Source: Acholoe squamosa (lineage: Eukaryota; Annelida; Polychaeta; Phyllodocida; Polynoidae). Taken from it: DNA of 64,000 nt. The DNA lies in the NCBI GenBank assembly GCA_949317995.1, contig OX439036.1:7110356-7174355 (forward strand). The letters run 5' to 3'. Below are positions 1 to 9,404 of this stretch, one piece after another (the first letter of the stretch is position 1; each line of letters opens with the position of its first letter). The notes beneath the pieces are model-generated. The model was not told the DNA's origin. It did no database searches and saw nothing but the letters and a program-made list of their open reading frames with translations. The position numbers and the translations under genes are program-made.

Positions 1-110
1 TGAAGATAATGATGTCTTGAATAATTTACTGAATAGTATGAAGACCTATGGCTTAAAACAAGTGATCCATGAATGTACATGAAAGAACGCCATACTAGAC
101 TTAATCTTTA
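1..110 (+). pseudogene. LINE endonuclease fragment, 5' part (interrupted by Ngaro element)
   Basis: Conceptual translation on plus resembles the C-terminal half of an APE-type LINE endonuclease (a stretch ending in LDLIFIK, with one in-frame stop). The reading resumes at about 5209 with NIRPTF and then the SDHLPI motif typical of the end of these endonucleases. The two halves are separated exactly by the Ngaro-like element at 111-5208, so this is one LINE copy split by an insertion. It is truncated by the window edge. The match is by motif recognition only. Confidence 0.55.
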
Positions 111-179
111 TTAAACCCTTACGATGGAGTAGGAACAAGACGTGTAATGGACTTGGGCCTGTGTGAAACAACCACTGGC
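111..179 (-). repeat. Split direct repeat B2 (element 3' end)
   Basis: The 69 bp starting TTAAACCCTTACGATGGAG and ending ACAACCACTGGC on plus recur at 355-423. In the minus-strand element this is the terminal B2 copy. The LINE coding sequence stops at its outer edge. Confidence 0.85.
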
Positions 180-204
180 CTATTTATTTAAACAAAGAAA
201 AGAA

Positions 205-354
205 AAAAGAAAATTAACATGGAGCCAGCTGGAGTGCCTGCAGCGTGCAGAGCGACAGCAGCGAATGGAGGACGGCACACCGTATACACCTATACCGGTG
301 TGGTGGTGGCTCCCTCTGGTGATTAATACACGCATCAATAGTTGATGCTACACA
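205..354 (-). repeat. Split direct repeat A2
   Basis: About 150 bp, from AAAAAGAAAATTAACATGG to GATGCTACACA on plus, recur at 5059-5208 with about one substitution (GGCACACC versus GGCGCACC). A2 abuts B1 directly. That B1-A2 junction is thought to arise from the circular intermediate of this class. Confidence 0.85.
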
Positions 355-423
355 TTAAACCCTTACGATGGAGTAGGAACAAGACGTGTAATGGACTTGG
401 GCCTGTGTGAAACAACCACTGGC
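355..423 (-). repeat. Split direct repeat B1
   Basis: Near-identical to 111-179. It lies just downstream (minus) of the recombinase ORF and immediately precedes A2, completing the split direct repeat. Confidence 0.85.
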
Positions 424-447
424 AAACTCCAAGTAAGATAAAGTAAA

Positions 448-1476
448 TCAAATAGCAAAACATTTTGACAGACATTTAGAAACAACAAAATCTGTGTCCA
501 CCCGTGTATGGTAGGGTTTAGTGAGATAAAGGAGCGCAGCCATACTGGCCCAGTCACCCGCCTGTCTAATGTCCTCAATGGACAGGCCTAAATTGTACAT
601 GTATAGAGCCCCCGCTCTGCGCATTGAATGCATACCTGCTCGTTCAGATGGCATACCAGCTGAAATCATAATTTGTTTCAAGAAGCTGAGCAATTTGGGG
701 TATGTCACCGGTACGAGTTCAGATTTCCTAGGTAACACAAACACAGGATCCAGAGGATCACTGCTAGGAAACTCTAGCATATGTCTTTTCACCAAACTTG
801 CGGCACAGAGTGGCAAGCCAGGAGCAAAAGTTATAGGGACCTTGTGGACTCTCTGAGCATACTGTACTGTTTTAGAGCTTGACACAGCTAACTCCATGCC
901 CCAGTCAGTGAAGGACACTGCGCCCCTCTTTAGATAATGTGGACCATAGTCCTTGGTGCTGTCTGGTACAATGTTGCACTTACGTAGTAAGCCTCGGAAA
1001 CTCAAGGCTAGACAAGTCCAAAGGACTCTATCCTCAAGCAGTGTCATGTCAACAAAAGTGAACATTTTCAGGATATCCTGTAGGGTGAAAGAGGGTCTAA
1101 CTGGTTCTGGATCACCTAAAACCCGTCTCACACCTGCCATAGTCATGATGAAATCAAAGTTACTACGAATGTACTTAACGTCATAACCAAAGTAGGCATT
1201 CAGTGAAATTACACCACTGACATAGTTTTGAATAGTTGAATATTTCAAGGTCCGTGACATGTCAACAATATATCTGCCCATATGTATGGGTGTGGTAGGT
1301 AGAGCTGGAGTGAGTAAGGAGGCACTAAACCGAATATATCTCTTCCACTGGGACGCTTTAGTACGCCATGTATTTGGTGCCCAAGCCTTAGCTCTTAATT
1401 GGGAGGCTTCATAGTCCAAAGCTCGTATGCGTTCCTCCACTCCTGCAACATAAGAATACTGGTAAGTCTTTCTCAT
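448..1476 (-). CDS. Tyrosine recombinase of Ngaro-like element
   Basis: 342-aa ORF. It would integrate the element's circular DNA by tyrosine-recombinase strand exchange instead of a DDE integrase. Visible catalytic signature: an early Arg in FRGLLRKCN (about residue 160), then HSMRRAG (the HxxR box) and, further on, GDWASMAALLYL with the nucleophilic Tyr. The N-terminal half (WAPNTWRTKASQWKRYIRF) looks like the SAM-like core-binding domain. The ORF overlaps the 3' end of the RT ORF by 68 bp in a different frame, a common arrangement in DIRS-order elements. No frameshift or stop is seen. The true start is uncertain because the ORF opens inside the RT ORF. Confidence 0.85.
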   Translation of the reverse strand: MRKTYQYSYVAGVEERIRALDYEASQLRAKAWAPNTWRTKASQWKRYIRFSASLLTPALPTTPIHMGRYIVDMSRTLKYSTIQNYVSGVISLNAYFGYDVKYIRSNFDFIMTMAGVRRVLGDPEPVRPSFTLQDILKMFTFVDMTLLEDRVLWTCLALSFRGLLRKCNIVPDSTKDYGPHYLKRGAVSFTDWGMELAVSSSKTVQYAQRVHKVPITFAPGLPLCAASLVKRHMLEFPSSDPLDPVFVLPRKSELVPVTYPKLLSFLKQIMISAGMPSERAGMHSMRRAGALYMYNLGLSIEDIRQAGDWASMAALLYLTKPYHTRVDTDFVVSKCLSKCFAI

Positions 1477-3121
1477 TCACCGCCCTAGATATTGCATCTG
1501 CTACTAAATTGTTTTCTCCTGGTATGTGAATGCTTACCAAGTGGCAATTAAATAAAACAGTCAGCCAAAACATTTTCCTGAGCAACAACATAGATACATA
1601 ATTACTACTTCGGCCTTTGTTGATTGCATTGACCACTTGAGTGTTATCAGTCACACAGTAAATTTTACAATCCCTCCATGAGGGGCCCCAGCGTTCTAAT
1701 GCTTCAAAAATTGGGTACAATTCCCTAACATTAATGTTAGTGGGGATATCCATGTCAGGTGGTGCCACACAATGATTGTGAGTGTCAGCTTCTATTGTTA
1801 ATTGGTCAAACCAATGACCACCTAACCAGTCTTCCCCATGGATCGCACCAAAACCTATGCCAGAAGCATCAGTGTATATGGCTGATATATAGGGTACTGG
1901 ACTGATGATTTTTGCTGTACCGTTAAACCATTCAGCAAACTGCTTCCACCAATTTAGGTCTTCCTGGAATGACTCTGACAGCGTTATATACCTTTTCTTG
2001 GGAGTGAAAGCTTTTAGCATAGATATGACACGATGGGAGAAGGTGCGTCCTCCTCTAACCATTGTAGCACAGTGACTAAGAATACCACATAAATGTTGTA
2101 GCTGCCGCTTTGTTGCCCTACGGCGACCGGTGAAAAAGCATAGCTCCGTATGTAGCTTATCAATCTTGTCAATGGGTAGACTGAGAGTCATGTTGAGCGA
2201 GTTGAGTTCTATTCCTAAGTACCTTTGTACCTGGGCAGGTGAGCGTACCTTGTCATAAGCGATATAAAATCCAAGCGAACGTAGTACAGAATGCAAGAAA
2301 AGTTGTGCATTTTTGCACTCAACGAATGAATTTCCTAGTACTATGAAGTCGTCCAAATAATTCAGACAAATATAACCACTGGCGGTTATAAAGCGAGCCA
2401 CAGCGTCTGTTATACTGTTAAATATGTAAGGGGCTGCTCGTGTACCGAAGCTCATGAAATTATCCTGAGTATACATGTCATTCCAATATAAGCCTTGGTG
2501 TGTACGGTCCTCTGGCCTGATAAGTACAGTATGGTATGCACTTTTCAAGTCGGTCACCCCCATGAAACAACCTGGGGTCATCAGTGATGACACGCCGTCA
2601 ATAGACTTATAGCTAAAGGGTTGGAATGTGTCGTGCATGTAGTTATTAATGCTCAAATTTAGTGGGCGGCTTGCATCCGTAATTGGACGGTAATCACCTG
2701 TTGTCTTAGGAACTGCGCCTAGAGCATGTATGCATTTTGGTTGATCTGAAACTACTGATAATTTCCCACTTTGTATCTCACTTGTAATTATATCATTAAT
2801 TGCCACATAAGCGTCATCAGTGGCAGAGGTATAGTTTTTACAAAAATAGCCATCCACTGTTGCGTCGCCATCCACGATTCTGAACCCATTAATGACGCCG
2901 TCTAGCAAAAATTCAGAATTAATGTCCCAGGCATCTGGGCCAAAAACTTGATTATGACCCCCTGACAGCATAATCCGCCAAGCATACGGGTTAAATTGAG
3001 CTCTGACACCTCCCACATAATGTGGTAGATTTGAGTCCCAAAGAGGAGCATAGTCAGCAAAGGTTCTAAGTAAACCTTGTATGGTGTGGGGTGTGGCTAC
3101 TGAACTAATATAAGTATCAAG
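1409..3121 (-). CDS. Reverse transcriptase / RNase H of Ngaro-like element
   Basis: The open frame runs from just after the gag stop (TGA at 3122-3124) to 1409; the first ATG-like start is only at 3016. RT motifs: VTDLKSAYHTV (motif A Asp), SFGTRAAPYIFN, and CLNYLDDFIVLG carrying the YLDD catalytic pair. RNase H follows: IYTDASGIGFG, a VTDNTQVV segment and HIPGENNLVADAISR. Together these copy the element RNA to DNA. The frame is the same as both upstream gag ORFs, so translation may depend on passing the TGA or on a non-AUG start. Its 3' end overlaps the recombinase ORF. Confidence 0.85.
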   Translation of the reverse strand, partial: LDTYISSVATPHTIQGLLRTFADYAPLWDSNLPHYVGGVRAQFNPYAWRIMLSGGHNQVFGPDAWDINSEFLLDGVINGFRIVDGDATVDGYFCKNYTSATDDAYVAINDIITSEIQSGKLSVVSDQPKCIHALGAVPKTTGDYRPITDASRPLNLSINNYMHDTFQPFSYKSIDGVSSLMTPGCFMGVTDLKSAYHTVLIRPEDRTHQGLYWNDMYTQDNFMSFGTRAAPYIFNSITDAVARFITASGYICLNYLDDFIVLGNSFVECKNAQLFLHSVLRSLGFYIAYDKVRSPAQVQRYLGIELNSLNMTLSLPIDKIDKLHTELCFFTGRRRATKRQLQHLCGILSHCATMVRGGRTFSHRVISMLKAFTPKKRYITLSESFQEDLNWWKQFAEWFNGTAKIISPVPYISAIYTDASGIGFGAIHGEDWLGGHWFDQLTIEADTHNHCVAPPDMDIPTNINVRELYPIFEALERWGPSWRDCKIYCVTDNTQVVNAINKGRSSNYVSMLLLRKMFWLTVLFNCHLVSIHIPGENNLVADAISRAVNEKDLPVFLCCRSGGTHTSFGL

Positions 3122-4084
3122 TCATTGCTTATGTTTATCTTGACCACTGGCTTGGTTTTGGAATTGACCTATAGAAGTCGTGTCATCACCCTTGCAGAAT
3201 TTATTACGGTGTTGCCCTCTACAATTAGCACATATGTGCTTTTTGTAGCATGGGTCATAGTCACAAGAACCCAGATTCCACTTCCAGCATATGTCTGAGG
3301 GCCAGTCAGCGGATTTTCCCTCAGTACCTTTTCCTCGTTGACGACGACGTCTGTTCTTGGCACTATTCTTATCACCAGATAGATTACCACTTGTAATATT
3401 CTCAACCACAATCATATGTTCTGCACTCAGGTGAGCCTCAATGGCCGGTTTGTAACCTGATTCAAAATTCTCTAATTTGCCCTCAATAACGTCAGATACA
3501 ACCCTATGGTCGTATTTAGACAAAGCCTTGGATGAGAACGCACTTGTTTGAGCCTTCAAGGTGACAAAACGCATGTGTGACCTGTAGCCGTCTAGTGTGA
3601 CACGAGGCAGTTTGGCAGTGCTAATATAATCAGCCACACAATTCATGCCATGAACTAATTCTTGCAAACTCATCTCTTCGAATTTTTTATCTGTCTCAAT
3701 GTGGCAGTCTGGTCGAAGCTTGTTAGTAGACCGTTTGCGTTTGGTATTATCAGAAATCATTTTGAAATTACTCAACCAATCTAGGTCAGGCATACCTTTT
3801 GCAGTTTGGGTATTGAATAAATTCCCCACGTCATCTCCAACTATACCAAGCGAAGTAGTCGACAACCCAGCACTTGCTAAGCCAGCCTGAATGGTTTGTT
3901 GACTTGCATGGATACCGTCCTGTGAGACATTCTGTTGTTGAACCAATTCATAAACTTGCCCATGATGTATAACTCGTTTGGCTGACCTAACTGGTAATTG
4001 CTGATAGGTAGCACACTCCCCAGGAGGTGTGGGTCCGTCATTCCCACCTAGCGGGCGAATACTCCCAGGCGTGGTGCCACCCAC
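3122..4084 (-). CDS. Gag-like ORF, C-terminal part with Cys/His cluster
   Basis: 320-aa open frame in phase with the ORF upstream (ending 4112) and with RT downstream. The C-terminus has a Cys/His-rich segment (CWKWNLGSCDYDPCYKKH, then CANCRGQH) resembling the CCCH-type fingers in DIRS/Ngaro gag proteins. It is preceded by a basic patch (RRRRQRGKG), consistent with nucleic-acid binding. The frame is open through the gap to the preceding ORF apart from one TGA at 4112-4114. This is therefore probably the second half of one gag protein and not a separate gene. The annotated start is a GTG, so it is not a real initiation site. Confidence 0.65.
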   Translation of the reverse strand: MGGTTPGSIRPLGGNDGPTPPGECATYQQLPVRSAKRVIHHGQVYELVQQQNVSQDGIHASQQTIQAGLASAGLSTTSLGIVGDDVGNLFNTQTAKGMPDLDWLSNFKMISDNTKRKRSTNKLRPDCHIETDKKFEEMSLQELVHGMNCVADYISTAKLPRVTLDGYRSHMRFVTLKAQTSAFSSKALSKYDHRVVSDVIEGKLENFESGYKPAIEAHLSAEHMIVVENITSGNLSGDKNSAKNRRRRQRGKGTEGKSADWPSDICWKWNLGSCDYDPCYKKHICANCRGQHRNKFCKGDDTTSIGQFQNQASGQDKHKQ

Positions 4085-4111
4085 AGCGGTTTGACCGAAT
4101 TGTCTACTTTT

Positions 4112-5047
4112 TCAAAGCAAGTATTCATCATAAGAGGCAGTGTTAACCGAATTGGACTGTACCTGTGTCGAGCGAAGTGGAGCATGTTGAGCGGTAGTGC
4201 GCTCATCAAATGAAGCACCAGCGGTATTGTGGGTTTGCTGAGTATTTAGAGAATGTCTATTCGCCTGAAGCGAACTTGTATCCAGGCCTAAGCGCCCCAA
4301 ACCTTCAATAATTTGATGTAAATCCGCTTGCGTTGGCGAAACCGGAAGGTTGCCGTCGCCATCTTGGATGTTTGTGTTCGCTGGTCGTTGATCCGCGGCG
4401 GTGGACGAAACGGTGTGCATGTCGGAAACAAGCTTCGGTTGACGGACGGTTCGCCCCATGTGGTCGATGTGCACCCGTTTCGATTGCGAAGGGCGTCCAT
4501 TTGGGTCTGACGAAACATCCTCTAGTCCAATATCTTTAGCGATTCCATTAGTGGCAGAAGGGTCGATGTACTGGTCGATCGTCCGCTTGGCTCTTAATTG
4601 TGACACCAAACGTCCACCAGTACAAACTTCCTCAGCTAACTCGCTATTTGCTTTACGTTGTAGTTCCAAGTCAAATTGGAGTTGCTTAAGCTTCCTTTGC
4701 CTTAGTAAATCGGCTTCTACGTCCTTCTCTTTACTCAGCTGACTTATCAAATCCTCCACGGATGCCTTATAAGTGGCGTCATCCATTGGTGCCGGTGGGG
4801 TATGTGCCGTGTCAGCGGTGCTCTGCTTGACAGCACTCTGCTTGACAGTCGGTTCCTCGTCGTCACTGCTGTCACTGTAGTCAGCGACACTCTGACTCTT
4901 ACGACGAATGGTGCCGCCATTGTGCGCTAGAAACTTGCACCTTTTTCCCCATGGCCCTGGGTGTCGGCCTCCACACCCGGATACACAATTCTTCTCTACC
5001 GGGAGAGTGTTTTCCTCCACGGTATCTTCTGGTTGCTCGTCGGCCAT
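4112..5047 (-). CDS. Gag-like ORF, N-terminal part
   Basis: 311 aa starting with an ATG (MADEQPED) 12 bp inside the A1 repeat boundary. The N-terminus has a short Cys/His-containing segment (NCVSGCGGRHPGPWGKRC). A charged, predicted coiled-coil stretch follows (LISQLSKEKDVEADLLRQRK), then Ser/Thr/Gln-rich low complexity. No enzymatic motif is seen. Position, composition and the downstream partner make it the start of gag. It ends at TGA 4112-4114, after which the same frame continues open. Confidence 0.65.
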   Translation of the reverse strand: MADEQPEDTVEENTLPVEKNCVSGCGGRHPGPWGKRCKFLAHNGGTIRRKSQSVADYSDSSDDEEPTVKQSAVKQSTADTAHTPPAPMDDATYKASVEDLISQLSKEKDVEADLLRQRKLKQLQFDLELQRKANSELAEEVCTGGRLVSQLRAKRTIDQYIDPSATNGIAKDIGLEDVSSDPNGRPSQSKRVHIDHMGRTVRQPKLVSDMHTVSSTAADQRPANTNIQDGDGNLPVSPTQADLHQIIEGLGRLGLDTSSLQANRHSLNTQQTHNTAGASFDERTTAQHAPLRSTQVQSNSVNTASYDEYLL

Positions 5048-5058
5048 GTTAAAATTAT

Positions 5059-5208
5059 AAAAAGAAAATTAACATGGAGCCAGCTGGAGTGCCTGCAGCG
5101 TGCAGAGCGACAGCAGCGAATGGAGGACGGCGCACCGTATACACCTATACCGGTGTGGTGGTGGCTCCCTCTGGTGATTAATACACGCATCAATAGTTGA
5201 TGCTACAC
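5059..5208 (-). repeat. Split direct repeat A1 (element 5' end)
   Basis: Matches 205-354. The gag ATG at 5047 lies just inside. On the outer side the LINE reading frame resumes within one or two bases, which defines the element edge. Confidence 0.85.
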
Positions 5209-5720
5209 ACCAACATAAGACCAACTTTTGTTAAGTCAGGGGTTTCAAACAATTACATTTCTGATCATCTACCAATATATTTAATTAGGAAGAAATGGAA
5301 AGTTCCAGAAGGAAAAATGTACATAACAGGTCGCTCATATTCACATCTTTCAGACGAAGTCTTGTTTAATGAATTTGATAATTTTGATTAGAATGTCTTT
5401 AATAGCACAAATGATGTAAACTGTGCCTGGTTTCATTATGAAAAAAGCAATACGTGGTATACTTGACAGACATTGTCCAGTTAACAGGTTCTTAGTATCA
5501 AAGCATAGAGACCCATGGATGAACCAAAATGTTTTTGAATTAATTTGCAAAAAAAATACTAAATTATGGAAAGCGAGACGAACAGGTAGAGATTTTCTTT
5601 TTTTAAATCAAGCAGAGTACATCCTTAGACATAAGGAAAACTGTGTATTTTTCAACTTGGATTTATATTTTTTTTCTACAAATTGTTTTAGATTTAAGGT
5701 ATCACAACACATAATAGGTT
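5209..5720 (+). pseudogene. LINE fragment, continuation (end of endonuclease and linker)
   Basis: Plus-strand translation gives NIRPTFVKSGVSNNYISDHLPIY, matching the terminal SDH motif of APE endonucleases. A post-endonuclease linker follows from about 5423, with PWMNQNVFELI and TKLWKARRTGRDF typical of the region before RT in CR1/Jockey-like LINEs. The frame breaks around 5390 and the copy ends near 5720 without an RT domain, so it is a dead fragment. It is the right half of the LINE at 1-110. Confidence 0.55.
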
Positions 5721-6242
5721 AATTCATATGTATGGTCTATCTACCACAAATCTCACACTTTTATGAACATGCATGAAACAGATCATGAATGGAAATTGAA
5801 TCTATGGTCAAGAAATATTGTACTCAGGAACCAATATTGATATTTGAAAAAAAAAGGAGTTTGCTCTCTCTTTTCCGGAGGCAGGGGCAAATAGCATACC
5901 TCATGATCTATCTACCATTCTTTATTGTGTTAGACATTATATTGGTAATATAAGATGTATGGAAGTGCAATTGTCACTCAATGTAACTCCCTCTATACGA
6001 TTGATTCAACAAAAATTGTTTGCCTTTGGAACCTGCGCTTTCAATATTCTATTTCCAACAATTTTTAATTCAAGTGATGGTATAGATAGCAGAGCACTAG
6101 CTAAACGCAAGGTTAGCACTTCTATATTATCTGCTGATGCATAGATGCTTCATGTTCATTGGTCAGCATGATGGACCAATGAACTACTTGCTGATGTAGC
6201 ATGCCAACCACCAGGGGTTAATCATCCCAGTAGCGTCATCAT
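5721..6242. other. No gene seen
   Basis: AT-rich sequence with no coding signature, RNA gene or clear repeat that I can support. It may be eroded LINE or host intergenic DNA. Confidence 0.4.

Positions 6243-6243
<1 letters not shown>

Positions 6244-6280
<37 letters not shown>
6244..6280. repeat. (CA)n microsatellite
   Basis: Perfect CA run of about 37 bp. Directly downstream (6296-6400) are several copies of CCTTATGAGG or CCTTGTGAGG, a motif that recurs at 16-18 kb and 55-58.6 kb. Confidence 0.95.
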
Positions 6281-6281
<1 letters not shown>

Positions 6282-6295
6282 CCCCACAATTGGTC

Positions 6296-6400
6296 CTTGT
6301 GAGGTAAATTCCTTGTGAGGTACCCTTATGAGGTACCTCCATTTACGGGGAGAGAAGCACCTTATGAGGACGGCCTTATGAGGTACTTATGGGGACATCT
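6296..6400. repeat. CCTT(A/G)TGAGGTA motif cluster
   Basis: At least five short copies of CCTTATGAGG or CCTTGTGAGG lie within about 100 bp, several extended to GAGGTAC. The motif is nearly self-complementary. An inverted cluster also next to a (CA)n tract lies at 58500-58631. Confidence 0.7.
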
Positions 6401-6419
6401 TGCGAACTGGGGATGGCTC

Positions 6420-6700
6420 ACTTCGCATGACTTTGAGAAAAGGGGGGCAATGGGTTTGAGTATCACAAATGACCTTGAAAAATGGTTATGAACATGATTT
6501 CTAGTGTGTCAACAAAATGTCCCCAATTTGGCCCGGAGCAACTTGTGCTGTGTGTAAAAAGTAAGAGCTATTTTTTTGTGAATTTTTGCCTGTGTGTAAA
6601 AGTCCCCAATTTGTTTTGCACACTGAGAGATCTGTGTGTCCCTAGTTCACCCAGTGATCTGGGTGTATTGCCTAATTAGTTTTAGTGCCATTTTTGACCT
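6420..6700. repeat. Partial copy of a dispersed repeat (also 9880, 11505, 12940)
   Basis: The stretch with ATGACCTTGAAAAATGGTTA followed by GTGTGTCAACAAAATGTCCC recurs at 11540-11600, and its latter half at 9880 and 12940. This is a diverged, truncated member of the same family. The rest, up to about 7030, is short TGTGTG-containing sequence grading into the minisatellite. Confidence 0.6.
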
Positions 6701-7029
6701 CTTAGGGATTAATCCAGTGTATTTGCATAAAAATTGTCACAAATTTGAGCCAGACATTGAATCTGTGTGCCTGCAAACTGAGGAATTTCCTTAATAGACC
6801 CTGTGTGTCTACAAAGTGAGGACATGACTTCACAGTGTGTGCTTGCAAACTGAGGCCTAAGGGACTTTCTCTTGGGTATGGTTAAATGCAAAGAGTGTAA
6901 ACAAACTGAGGTCTTGATACTTTTCTACCCCTATACAAGAGCATTCAGTCTATTTACGAAGAATAGACACATTTAAACAAGGACAAGACATCATTTTCTA
7001 GCTGTGTGCTCAAACGAATTGAGGACTCA

Positions 7030-8345
7030 AACTTCACACAGTGTTTAGGCAAACCAAGGACATGACCACACATTGTGTGTATGCAAATAGAGGACTTGGC
7101 TTAGATACACTCCACACAGTGTGTGTAGGCAAACTGAGGACATTAGTACACAGAATGAGTATGCAAATAGAGGACTTGGTCTTAGATACACTCCACACAG
7201 TGTGTGTAGGCAAACTGAGGATATGACCACACTGTGTGTGTTGGCAAATAGAGGACTTGGTCGTAGATTCACTCCACACAGTGTGTGTAGGCAAACTGAG
7301 GATATGACCACACTGTGTGTGTTGGCAAATAGAGGACTTGGTCGTAGATTCACTCCACACAGTGTGTGTAGGCAAACTGAGGACATGGCCACACAGTGTG
7401 TGTAGGCAAATAGAGAACTTGGTATAAGATACACTCCACACAGTGTGTATATGCAAATAGAGGATATAGTCTTAGATACACTTCACACACTGTGTGTAGG
7501 AAAGCCGAGGACATGACCACACAGTGTGTGTAGGCAAATAGAGGACTTGGCCTTAGATATACTCCACACAGTGTGTGTATGCAAATAGAGGACTTGGTCT
7601 TAGATACACTCCACACACTGTGTGTAGGCAATCTGAGGACATGACCACACTGTGTGTGTTGGCAAATAGAGGACTTGGCCTTAGATACACTCCACACACT
7701 GTGTGTAGGCAAGCTGAGGACATGACCACAAGGTGTGTAGGGCAAATAGAGGACTTGGCCTTAGATATACTCCACACAGTGTGTGTATGCAAATAGAGGA
7801 CTTGGTCTAAGATACAATCCACACAGTGTGTGTAGGCAAACTGAGGACATGACCACACAGTGTGTGTATGCAAATAGAGGACTTGGTCTTAGATACACTC
7901 CACACAGTGTGTGTAGGCAAACTGAGGACATGACCACACAGTGTGTGTAGGCAAATAGAGGACTTGGTCTAAGATACACTCCACACAGTGTGTGTATGCA
8001 AATAGAGGACTTGGTCTTAGATACACTCCACACACTGTGTGTAGGCAAACTGAGGACATGCCCACACAGTGTGTGTAGGCAAATAGAGGACTTGGCCTTA
8101 GATACACTCCACACAGTGTGTAGGCAAACTGAGGACATGATCACACTGTGTGTGATGGCAAATAGAGGACTTGGTCTTAGATTCATTCCACACAGTGTGT
8201 GTAGGCAAACTGAGGACATTCCCACACAGTGTCTGTATGCAAATAGAGGACATGGCATTAGATACACTGCACAAAGTTGGTGTAGGCAAACTGAAGACAT
8301 GGCCACAGTGTGTGTATGCAAATAGAGGACATGGTCTTGGATACA
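7030..8345. repeat. ~81-bp minisatellite, about 16 units
   Basis: Each unit is a dimer of two ~40-bp halves. One half reads GTGTAGGCAAACTGAGGACATG and the other GCAAATAGAGGACTTGGTC; both are joined by CACACAGTGTGTG, which is self-complementary. Because 81 is divisible by three, long open frames appear on both strands here. They are repeat artefacts, not genes. Some units carry small indels and the last two are diverged. Confidence 0.9.
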
Positions 8346-8529
8346 CTCCTTGTCAATACAAAAACGTGTCGGACATTTGGAATGTCTGGCTGTATTTATG
8401 GGACCTTGCGCTACATTTTGTTTTTTACGGCATGCAAATCGGACCATTATTAAGGTTTTTACCGCCTAAAACAAAAGCAGTTACTTTTGTTTAAATTTTG
8501 AAGAGTTAAATGGTAAAATAGTTATTTAA

Positions 8530-8694
8530 CCCTTTCGTGCCCAGAATTATTTTGAGAAATCAGATTTATTCAACAAACTTGAATTTTTTTTTTAATTGTA
8601 CAGACTATTACCTATAACATGTCCAGAATAAAGTACTGATTTAAATGGTCACAAAAGGGGCAATACAATAGCTTTCAGAAAGTGCAATGTGAAG

Positions 8695-8773
<79 letters not shown>

Positions 8774-9346
8774 TAGAGTACTACACAAATAAGTAGGAAA
8801 TGAAGATGGGACAAGAAGTTGAAATGGGCAGATTCTGATGGAAGTGTACAGAACATGATCCTTTCTCTTTATTTTCACCTTATTGTTATTCATCGTGGGA
8901 ATAGGCTATTTTCAACCTATAAAGCATTATTTTGACATTTCAAAGGATGTGATTCTGATGGAAATTGAAAGAAAGAAATATTGTAGTTGGATTCCCTGGA
9001 GAAATCACATGAAAAATATTGCATCAATATTTTTAGTACTTTTATCAATATTTTTTTTGTGAATTTAGTGATTTTTCTATATTTTTCCTTGTTTTCCTCA
9101 TGGCCAGAGCGCACACTTTTCATGCATTTTGGGCTATATTTAATTCATTATTTTCTGCAATAATGCCTACTAATAATTACATACTTATTCTACTATAACA
9201 AATTTGGTGTCGTTGGAAAGGCCTTGACATTACCAGTCTCCTGGTGTTAGGATCATCTTAATCTGATAATTATTAAACCTATGGTGGTCTGTTGAACATA
9301 CATACATGGTTAAGAGCGCACTTTTGCTATTCTGGGCACATAAGGG
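8530..9346. mobile_element. piggyBac-like MITE, TTAA target duplication
   Basis: Inverted termini are CCCTTTCGTGCCCAGAAT at the left and its near-perfect complement (ATTCTGGGCACATAAGGG) at the right, two mismatches in 18. TTAA flanks both sides (8526-8529 and 9347-9350). TTAA duplication with CCC-starting termini is the piggyBac signature. About 817 bp, no transposase ORF, so non-autonomous. It contains the long (TA)n tract and further internal copies of GAGCGCAC near the right end. Confidence 0.85.
8695..8773. repeat. (CA)n(TA)n(TG)n palindromic microsatellite
   Basis: A CA run passes into about 60 bp of TA repeats and then a TG run. The whole 79-bp tract is a near-perfect palindrome able to form a hairpin or cruciform. 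It lies inside the piggyBac-like MITE. Confidence 0.95.
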
Positions 9347-9404
9347 TTAATGCTGTTCTTTTATTATTCATTTCTCAACAAAAATAATCTTGAGGTATTC
9401 AGTC

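Larger units (their letters stand above)
111..5208 (-). mobile_element. Ngaro-like (DIRS order) tyrosine-recombinase retrotransposon with split direct repeats
   Basis: Read on the minus strand the element is A1 (5208-5059), ORFs, B1 (423-355), A2 (354-205), B2 (179-111). A1/A2 are a ~150-bp near-identical pair and B1/B2 a 69-bp near-identical pair. This A1-ORF-B1-A2-B2 order is the split-direct-repeat arrangement of the Ngaro/PAT/TOC groups. The inverted repeats of DIRS1 are not seen. It encodes gag, RT plus RNase H and a tyrosine recombinase, and I see no methyltransferase domain, which favours Ngaro. It sits inside a plus-strand LINE. No target duplication is obvious, as expected for recombinase-mediated integration. 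Confidence 0.85.

Noticed and set aside
111..5208. DIRS1-type element with inverted terminal repeats
   Set aside because: Repeats are direct and split (A1-B1-A2-B2) and no methyltransferase domain is present, which favours Ngaro.
7034..8447. Long open frames on both strands with repeated Cys/His/Leu-rich peptides
   Set aside because: They arise from the ~81-bp minisatellite, whose period is a multiple of three; all frames repeat the same peptide and no start, splice or domain supports a gene.
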